DNA of 25,684 nt from Actinomycetota bacterium (lineage in GTDB: Bacteria; Actinomycetota; CADDZG01; WHSQ01). This document shows positions 20,495 to 25,684 of the stretch, one piece after another. The notes beneath the pieces were generated by a model that saw only the letters and a program-made list of their open reading frames with translations, ran no database searches and had not been told where the DNA came from. The first letter of the stretch is position 1, and each line of letters begins with the position of its first letter. The stretch is taken from the NCBI GenBank assembly GCA_016781115.1, contig JADDQX010000013.1:1-25684 (forward strand), in the 5' to 3' direction. A program made the translations under genes and the position numbers.

Positions 20495-22023
20495 GACACC
20501 GCTCGCAGCTGGGCGCGATCGAGCCTCAGTCCCAGCGCTTGAGCTATGTGACCGTCCCCCACCGCCGGTTCTGCCTCGAGATCTGCCAGCGTCCGTGCCA
20601 CCCGCAGGACGCGATCCAAGCCACGGCCGCTGAGCGAGTCATTCTCGATCGCGTGCCCCAAGAGCGATCGCGCCGCTGGCCCCAGCGACACGTGCTGGTC
20701 CAGAATGCTGCGGACCACAGATGCGTTCGTCAGCGCAGGATCGCCGTAACGACGAGACTGCATCTCGCGTGCGGAAGTCACTCTGGCTCGAACCTCAGCC
20801 GAGTTCTCTCCCTGAGGAGCCCCCAGCAACTCCCGGCTCGTCAGGCGCTCCATGGGCGCCTGCAGGTCCATCCGGTCGAGAAGCGGCCCGGATAGTCGGG
20901 CCCCATAGGTCTGAAGTTGCAGCTCGCCGCATCGACATTCCTTCTTGGTGTCGCCGAGGAAACCACAGGGACAAGGATTCATGGCCGCAATCAACGAGAT
21001 GCGACAGGGGAACGTGATCACACCGCCGCTTCTGGCGATCCGTACCTCCCCGTCTTCGAGCGGCGCGCGGAGGCTCTCGAGCACGTCTCGCCGATACAGG
21101 GTCACCTCATCGAGAAACAGCGTTCCATGATGCGCCAAGCTGAGCTCGCCGGGACGGGGCAGTCCCACACCTCCCCCGACGAGACCTGCCAGCGAGATGT
21201 TGTGATGAGGCGCGCGAAAGGGACGCTCAGTTATCAGCGCCGCATCTGCCGGCAGCATCCCCGCGATCGAATGGATCTTCGTTACGTCCAGCGACTCGTC
21301 GAAAGACATAGGGGGGAGCAGCCCCGGCATGCGCTGGGCGAGCATCGTCTTACCTGATCCGGGCGGCCCAACCATCATGAGGTTGTGGCCACCGGCCGCA
21401 GCGACCTCGAGAGCACGCTTGGCGTAGGCGTGCCCGCGGACGTAGCGCATATCCGGCACCGGAGGTAGCGAAGGAGCCTCGAAGATGGGGATGCGGCAAG
21501 GTTTACGTTTGCCCCTGAGGAAGTCGAGCCCCTCGCGCAAAGTCTCGATGCCGACGATCTCGATGTCATCTACAAGCGCTGCCTCCGGCGCATTCGAGAG
21601 TGGAGTTATCAATCCGCGGCGACCCGCGCGCTTCGCCGCGATGGCCGCGGCCAGCGCACCCCGGATGGGCCGCAGCGTCCCGTCCAGCGCCAGCTCGCCC
21701 AGGCACACCCATCCCTGCAGTGCGGAGGGTTCGAGATCGATCTTTGGGTCTGCACCGGCGATCCCGAGTGCTAGCGCGAGATCGAAATGGGTGCCTTCTT
21801 TACGCAGCGATCCAGGCGACAGATTCGCCGTCGTCCGAAGCTTCGAGTACTCCTCGTTGGACGAAATCAGCGCCGAACGCACACGCTGCTCGGCCTCACG
21901 AACCGAGGCGTTCGGAAGGCCGACGATCCGGAATACGGGGAGACCCTGCCCGATGTCTATCTCGACACGTACGAGATTCGCGTCGGCGCCAACGAAGGCG
22001 ACTGACTCCGTCATTGCAAGCAT
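20491..22023 (-). CDS. comM: ComM/YifB family Mg-chelatase-like AAA+ helicase
   Basis: ComM is a hexameric helicase that extends branch migration during natural transformation. The 510 residues comprise an N-terminal Lon-S16-like ChlI domain (VRVEIDIGQGLPVFRIVGLP, ending about 170), an AAA+ core with Walker A GPPGSGKT (219-226) and Walker B TLFLDE (301-306), a Cys4 insertion NPCPCGFLGDTKKECRCGE (Cys351, 353, 363, 365), and the C-terminal Mg-chelatase domain. After Walker B the sequence reads VTLYRR, where homologues usually have a PEF-like motif. The start at ATG 22023 lacks a strong ribosome binding site. It is coupled to dprA. Confidence 0.94.
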   Translation of the reverse strand: MLAMTESVAFVGADANLVRVEIDIGQGLPVFRIVGLPNASVREAEQRVRSALISSNEEYSKLRTTANLSPGSLRKEGTHFDLALALGIAGADPKIDLEPSALQGWVCLGELALDGTLRPIRGALAAAIAAKRAGRRGLITPLSNAPEAALVDDIEIVGIETLREGLDFLRGKRKPCRIPIFEAPSLPPVPDMRYVRGHAYAKRALEVAAAGGHNLMMVGPPGSGKTMLAQRMPGLLPPMSFDESLDVTKIHSIAGMLPADAALITERPFRAPHHNISLAGLVGGGVGLPRPGELSLAHHGTLFLDEVTLYRRDVLESLRAPLEDGEVRIARSGGVITFPCRISLIAAMNPCPCGFLGDTKKECRCGELQLQTYGARLSGPLLDRMDLQAPMERLTSRELLGAPQGENSAEVRARVTSAREMQSRRYGDPALTNASVVRSILDQHVSLGPAARSLLGHAIENDSLSGRGLDRVLRVARTLADLEAEPAVGDGHIAQALGLRLDRAQLRAVS

Positions 22024-22162
22024 GAACCGGTCCGTTCCCGGCCCCGAAAGCGCGTGCGTAAAACGTAGTGAGCGGGTGAGACAGAAACCAGCCTTCGCCG
22101 GTCACAGCGTCGCTACGTGACTCAGCTGCTGATGGTGGTGAGATCAGGACGAACGGCCACCC

Positions 22163-22179
22163 CGACCGGGATCCGGTCG
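22163..22179 (-). terminator. hairpin after LVIVD gene
   Basis: CGACCGG-GAT-CCGGTCG is a perfect seven-pair hairpin starting 13 bases past the TAG of the LVIVD gene (stop at 22195-22193). GC-rich sequence rather than a T-run follows. It could be a U-less terminator separating this gene from comM. The rest of the 169-base gap shows no gene and no convincing promoter. Confidence 0.4.
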
Positions 22180-22192
22180 CTTCAGCGTCGAG

Positions 22193-23353
22193 CTAGGACT
22201 TCCCCGTGTAACGGAGGATGTCGATGCCTCTGTTTTGGTCGATCGCATACACGATCTGATCGTCGACCCAGAATGACGACAGCGTGAGGCCGCCGTAGGG
22301 CAGGAATGAGCCAACCTCGGCGATCTTGCCGGTCGCGTCCACTTGCAAGAAGCGAGTCCCGTGCTCGAAGAACGAACCCGCGACGACACCGCCGTTATCG
22401 AAGCTCGGGTGCTCCTCGAAGAAGCTCGACGAGCAGCCGATCACGTTCGCCGGAGGATTGCCATCCGCGTAGGTCCCGTTCTTCATGCGGAGCGCGTCGA
22501 TGAGGGTAAAGGTGCGGGTCTTCTTCCATCTCGTGGCGTCCCACGTGGTGAACGCCGCCGATCGTTCGTTGCATGGGCCACTAAGAGGGGTCTCGCCTGC
22601 TATCAATAGGAACCTGTCGCTGGTCCCCTGCGGCCACCGGACCGAGCTCAGGATCTCACGCCCGCGGTCGAGCGGAAGCTGCTCGGCGACCGGCGCAGCC
22701 GCCAAGAAGCGCGGCCGGCGGGGGTCATCTCGTACATCGAGGAAATAGGCCGTCGGACGAGACGCCGTGACGATCCGCCCCCGAGAGACCTCGGTGACAT
22801 CGTGAGTGAACGTCGTTTCGTATCTGTCGTTCCACTTCCCCACGAGCTTGGGCGTCGCCGGGTCACGCAGGTCGACGATCGAATGGCCGGGGGATGATCC
22901 GTAGACCCACTTGCAGTCGAGGACGCAGGTAAGCATGTGATCGCCGGCTCCCGCCAGTTGGGCGAGCGGGACGGGCTTGGTCTTGTCGCGCACGTCCCAG
23001 ACGTGAAGGATCCGCCGCGACTCCTGCGGGAAGATCAGGACCTTCCCGTTGGTGTCGACGTCTTCCATCGAGAACGGGTTGAAGCCGAGCGGCGTGATGC
23101 TCTGCAGCTTTGGATCGAGCGGGTCGGAGATGTCGTATATCGAGATGTGGTGATAGCTCGCGACGTAGAGGTAGTCGTCGACGATCCGGGCGCTGGCGGC
23201 GCCTCCGCCCTCCCACGGAACGGTTTCCAGGTATTCGACCGGACCCGTGACTATGCCTCCCGCCGTCGGGGCCGCTTGGGCTCCACCGAGCGCGGGCAGA
23301 GCGAGCAGCGCCAGGATCAACCCGGCGGACAGGTTTCTTGCGAGCCTCATCAT
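22193..23353 (-). CDS. secreted LVIVD-repeat beta-propeller protein
   Basis: The 386-residue protein opens with MMRLARN, a hydrophobic stretch LSAGLILALLALPALGG and a likely signal-peptidase site near AQA-AP (about residue 27), so it is probably exported. The mature part carries propeller-like strands of the LVIVD type: DDYLYVASYHHISIYDISDP, ILHVWDVRDKTKP, HSIVDLRDPATPKLVGKW, AYFLDVRDDPRRPRFL and VYAIDQNRGIDILRY. Such repeats are structural or ligand-binding, and no enzyme residues are recognisable. The start has two adjacent ATG codons and no good Shine-Dalgarno. It does not belong to the conserved cluster and sits between the hydratase gene and comM. Confidence 0.85.
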   Translation of the reverse strand: MMRLARNLSAGLILALLALPALGGAQAAPTAGGIVTGPVEYLETVPWEGGGAASARIVDDYLYVASYHHISIYDISDPLDPKLQSITPLGFNPFSMEDVDTNGKVLIFPQESRRILHVWDVRDKTKPVPLAQLAGAGDHMLTCVLDCKWVYGSSPGHSIVDLRDPATPKLVGKWNDRYETTFTHDVTEVSRGRIVTASRPTAYFLDVRDDPRRPRFLAAAPVAEQLPLDRGREILSSVRWPQGTSDRFLLIAGETPLSGPCNERSAAFTTWDATRWKKTRTFTLIDALRMKNGTYADGNPPANVIGCSSSFFEEHPSFDNGGVVAGSFFEHGTRFLQVDATGKIAEVGSFLPYGGLTLSSFWVDDQIVYAIDQNRGIDILRYTGKS

Positions 23354-23527
23354 CGTCCCGTCTCGCAGGTGCTTGGAGCAAGTGTTGGCGCATCCCGCTC
23401 AGGCTCCTGCTACAGGCGAGTGACCACATCCGGCGCGGCTCCGAGGGGTTCGGCCACCTTCCAAGGGGAACCCGACAGGGCCGTCAACCTGCCGCCGAGG
23501 TGCTGGGGCGAGCCGGCGGGGCAGAGG

Positions 23528-24316
23528 TCAGCGGCCGGTGAAGCGCGGCTCCCTCTTCTCGATGAACGCCTGGACCGCTTCGCGCATGTCTTCGGTCCCG
23601 AAGGTGAACGCCTGCGATATCGACTCCGCCTCCAGATTCTCTTCGAGGCTTCGCTCGTGGGCCCGGTTCAGGTTCTCTTTGATCAGCGCAAGGGTTTGGG
23701 GAGGCATGGCCGCTAGCCGATGGGCAAGATCCTTGACAACGGCGTCGACCTCTTCCGGCTCGCACAGTCGGTTCAAGAGCCCCAAGCGGTCGGCCTCTTG
23801 CGCAGAGATCGTCTCTCCTAGAAGCGCCAACTCCTTCGCCTTGTTCAACGGGAGAAGCCGAGATAGAGCCCAGGTGCCTCCGAAATCGACGACGAGGCCG
23901 CGCTTGACGAACAGCTCCGCGAAGCTGGCGGTGGTGGAGGCGACGACGAGGTCGCAGCCGAGAGCGAGGTTGCAGCCAGCGCCCGCCGCTACACCCGTCA
24001 CCTTCGCGATCGTCGGCTTCGGGCACCGGAGGAACGACCGCACGATCCCGTCGATGATCCGCATCCGTTCTTTGAACTCACCTGTGGACGAGACGAGGTT
24101 GGCGGGATCGGACAGGTCGGCCCCCGAGCAGAAGGCCCCACCCGCGCCCGTGAGGACAACGCACCGAACCTGGCGCTCGCTTGCGGCGCGGTCGAACACG
24201 GCCTGGATCTCGTTAAACATCACCCACGACATCGCGTTCTTCTTCTGGGGCCGGTTGAGGGTGATGGTCGCGACCGCACCCTCTTGTTCCCACACGAGGC
24301 TCTCGAACTCCGGCAC
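23528..24316 (-). CDS. enoyl-CoA hydratase/isomerase family protein
   Basis: This 262-residue crotonase-fold protein shows the oxyanion-hole motifs AFCSGADL (61-68) and VAAGAGCNLALGCDLV (109-124). The two hydratase glutamates are absent: Asn116 stands at the first position and Phe136 near the second. An Asp at 144 in LVVDFGGTW matches the catalytic Asp of PaaG-type isomerases. An isomerase (for example of the epoxyphenylacetyl-CoA class) is therefore likelier than a true hydratase, but the substrate is unknown. The start is GTG 24316 with GAGG upstream. The yraN stop is 15 bases before it. Confidence 0.9.
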   Translation of the reverse strand: MPEFESLVWEQEGAVATITLNRPQKKNAMSWVMFNEIQAVFDRAASERQVRCVVLTGAGGAFCSGADLSDPANLVSSTGEFKERMRIIDGIVRSFLRCPKPTIAKVTGVAAGAGCNLALGCDLVVASTTASFAELFVKRGLVVDFGGTWALSRLLPLNKAKELALLGETISAQEADRLGLLNRLCEPEEVDAVVKDLAHRLAAMPPQTLALIKENLNRAHERSLEENLEAESISQAFTFGTEDMREAVQAFIEKREPRFTGR

Positions 24317-24331
24317 TTCGGTGATCCTCTT

Positions 24332-24685
24332 CTAGAAGGCGTCTTCTAAGCGCCTCACCCTAGTCCCCCGCCGGTCCTCGATGATGGAGACGACGTCGAA
24401 GCGGAGATCCATCCGCGGCCCGGGATGCTGTGACAGCCACACCGCCGCGAGTCTCCGTAGACGTGCCTGCTTCACGGGGGTGACGGCCTCCGAGGGGTCG
24501 CCGAAGAAATCAGTGCGGCGCGTCTTCACCTCACAGAACACGAGCGTTCGCCCGCGGCGCGCGATGACGTCGATCTCGCCTTGGCGGCAGCGGAAGTTGC
24601 GAGCGACGACGCGATAGCCGTCGCGCTCATAAGCCGAAGCCGCGATGTCTTCGCCGCTTCGCCCGAGGGCCTGCCGGTAGTTCAT
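24332..24685 (-). CDS. yraN: YraN (UPF0102) endonuclease-like protein
   Basis: YraN proteins have a Holliday-junction-resolvase-like restriction endonuclease fold; their exact role is not settled. The 117 residues show GRSGEDIAASAYERDGYRVVARNFRCRQGEIDVIA followed by LVFCEVKTRR, giving the E..GEID..EVK catalytic pattern. ATG 24685 has no Shine-Dalgarno; a TACCCT -10 element ends seven bases upstream, suggesting a leaderless mRNA. yraN upstream of comM and dprA is the usual order in Actinomycetota, though two other genes intervene here. Confidence 0.93.
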   Translation of the reverse strand: MNYRQALGRSGEDIAASAYERDGYRVVARNFRCRQGEIDVIARRGRTLVFCEVKTRRTDFFGDPSEAVTPVKQARLRRLAAVWLSQHPGPRMDLRFDVVSIIEDRRGTRVRRLEDAF

Positions 24686-24692
24686 GCGGCAG

Positions 24693-24715
24693 AGGGTAGA
24701 CAGGGGGTGCGACAG
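24693..24715 (-). promoter_or_regulatory. PafBC/RecA-NDp-like promoter for yraN
   Basis: On the minus strand CTGTCGCAC (24715-24707) is followed by eight bases and TACCCT (24698-24693). This matches the TTGTCRGTG-N8-TANNNT layout of DNA-damage promoters activated by PafBC in mycobacteria: the core TGTCR and the spacing are exact, the outer bases less so. The A of the yraN ATG lies eight bases past the -10, the distance expected for leaderless transcription. No TTGACA-like -35 exists at the usual position. Confidence 0.45.
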
Positions 24716-24770
24716 TTCGTTCTGGCGTCGAGAAGCTACGCCGAGACGTAGTCCAGTTAGCAGAGAAGGG

Positions 24771-25103
24771 TCAGTCGGGGTTTGCCGTGGGGGGCTCGGG
24801 GAGGATGTCCCTCTCCGCCAGCTGCGCCAGCTCCTCTACGTTCAGGTCGCGGAAGGTCACCACCTTCACCTGCGAGACGAAGCGCGCGGGACGGTGCATG
24901 TCCCACACCCAGGCGTCCGCGAGCTCGACCTCGAACCAGACCTTGGCGCCGAGGTGGCGCGTCTCGACGTTGACCTCGTTCGCCAGGTAGAAGCGCCGCT
25001 CGGTCTCCACGACGAACTTGAACATCGGGAGAACGTCCCGGTACTCCTTGTAGAGCTGAAGCTCCATCTCGGCCTCGTATTTCTCGAGGTCCTCGACGCT
25101 CAT
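24771..25103 (-). CDS. DUF2469 family protein
   Basis: This 110-residue acidic protein begins MSVEDLEKYEAEMELQLYKEYRDV and contains VVETERRFYLANEVNVE and DMHRPARFVSQVKVVTFRDLNVEEL. It matches the actinobacterial DUF2469 family, of which Rv2901c is a member, typically encoded next to rnhB. Its function is unknown. The ATG 25103 lies three bases after the rnhB stop, so the pair is co-transcribed. An 85-base gap to yraN contains the PafBC-like promoter and a CTACG/CGTAG mini-hairpin. Confidence 0.93.
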   Translation of the reverse strand: MSVEDLEKYEAEMELQLYKEYRDVLPMFKFVVETERRFYLANEVNVETRHLGAKVWFEVELADAWVWDMHRPARFVSQVKVVTFRDLNVEELAQLAERDILPEPPTANPD

Positions 25104-25106
25104 CCT

Positions 25107-25684
25107 CTAGATCTCCTCCAGCTCGTGGTCGGCGGGGTCTTCGTCGTTCAAGTCTCGCGCCCCGTGGGGACGAATGACACCATCCTCATCTGGAAATCCC
25201 ATAACGCCGAAGAAGGACCGGCGGTGGATCTCACAGGGCCCGTGCTCCTTCAAGGCGTTCCAGTGGTGGCGGGTCCCGTAGCCGACGTTCGTGGCGAACC
25301 CGTACTGCTTGAACCGCTTGTGGTAGCGCCGCATGGCGGCGTCGCGATGGACCTTCGCAACGATGGAGGCGGCGGCCACGTTCTTCGAGACGGCGTCCGC
25401 TTTCTTCACCGCCAGGCTCGGCCACCGGAGCCTCTTCAGGCGGAAGGCGTCCACCAAGACGTAATCCGGCTCCTGGCCGAGGCCCTTGAGGGCCCGTCTG
25501 AGCGCCCGCATGTTGCAAGGGTTGAGGCCGTCGCGGTCGATCGAATCGTGACGCACCCTGACGATGCAGACGGCGAGCGCGACCTCGTGGATCTGCGCCG
25601 CCAGGCGCTGGAGCTGGAGCTTTGTGCAAGCTTTCGAGTCCCGGAGCCCCGGCAGCTCCGTCCCCTCCGGCAGGATCACGGCGG
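25107..25684 (-). CDS. rnhB: ribonuclease HII, 5' end cut by window edge
   Basis: RNase HII removes misincorporated ribonucleotides and RNA of RNA/DNA hybrids. The visible part begins at AVILPEGTELPGLRDSK, so the first catalytic Asp-Glu of the DEAGRG motif and the true start are outside the window. Retained are the VLVDAF aspartate, VSKNVAAASIVAKVHRD and the C-terminal YGFATNVGYGTRHHWNAL with HRRSFFG. An acidic tail of about 35 residues (DLNDEDPADHELEEI) follows. The GTG seen near 25679 encodes an internal Val rather than the start. Confidence 0.95.
   Translation of the reverse strand, partial: AVILPEGTELPGLRDSKACTKLQLQRLAAQIHEVALAVCIVRVRHDSIDRDGLNPCNMRALRRALKGLGQEPDYVLVDAFRLKRLRWPSLAVKKADAVSKNVAAASIVAKVHRDAAMRRYHKRFKQYGFATNVGYGTRHHWNALKEHGPCEIHRRSFFGVMGFPDEDGVIRPHGARDLNDEDPADHELEEI

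Noticed and set aside
23445..23473. GGGTTC/GAACCC inverted repeat and a TTGACG hexamer upstream of the LVIVD gene
   Set aside because: The stem is six pairs with a loop of about 16 bases, and the hexamer has no acceptable -10 partner; both are weak by chance standards.
25677..25679. GTG at 25679 as the rnhB start
   Set aside because: Starting there would remove the catalytic DEAGRG motif; AVILPEG is the internal strand after that motif, so the gene simply continues beyond the window.

Overview
This GC-rich window comes from a member of the Actinomycetota. The evidence is the gene order rnhB–DUF2469–yraN–comM–dprA–xerC–whiG–rpsB–tsf–pyrH–frr–cdsA–dxr–M50 protease–ispG–rimP–nusA–ylxR–infB–ylxP–rbfA–nrnA–truB–ribF–rpsO–pnp, a WhiG-type sigma factor, the DUF2469 protein beside rnhB, and a 24-residue bL37-type ribosomal peptide. 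EF-Ts is the short form and NusA lacks C-terminal repeats. GTG starts are common. I cannot assign a genus from the sequence. All recognised genes except the bL37-like one lie on the minus strand, so transcription runs from high to low coordinates. No tRNA, rRNA, CRISPR array, insertion sequence or prophage was seen.

Right part (about 17.7-25.7 kb): rnhB (5' end outside the window), DUF2469 and yraN are followed by two genes foreign to this neighbourhood, an enoyl-CoA hydratase/isomerase and a secreted LVIVD-repeat protein. Then come comM, dprA, xerC and whiG. The comM-dprA pair (GTGA overlap) and xerC concern DNA uptake, recombination and chromosome resolution. A PafBC/RecA-NDp-like, apparently leaderless promoter precedes yraN.

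Middle part (about 9.8-17.7 kb): rpsB has its own promoter candidate and a nested leader hairpin. It is followed by tsf, pyrH, frr, cdsA, dxr, the M50 site-2 protease, a GNAT acetyltransferase and ispG. This stretch joins translation factors, UMP synthesis, CDP-diacylglycerol synthesis and two MEP isoprenoid steps, with very tight spacing.

Left part (1-9.8 kb): ispG and a tiny plus-strand bL37-type gene converge. From the bL37/rimP divergent gap starts the rimP-nusA-ylxR-infB-ylxP-rbfA-nrnA-truB-ribF ribosome-biogenesis and translation operon, followed by rpsO and pnp (3' end outside the window) with structured leaders.

The most unusual structure is between ylxP and rbfA. A 59-bp tandem repeat creates three consecutive 20-codon mini-ORFs, each overlapping the next start by ATGA, and the last overlaps the rbfA start in the same way. 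A second, smaller ATGA-coupled mini-ORF lies in front of nusA. Other observations are hairpins in the pnp, rimP and rpsB leaders, and a Ser-to-Cys change at a phosphate-binding position of Dxr.
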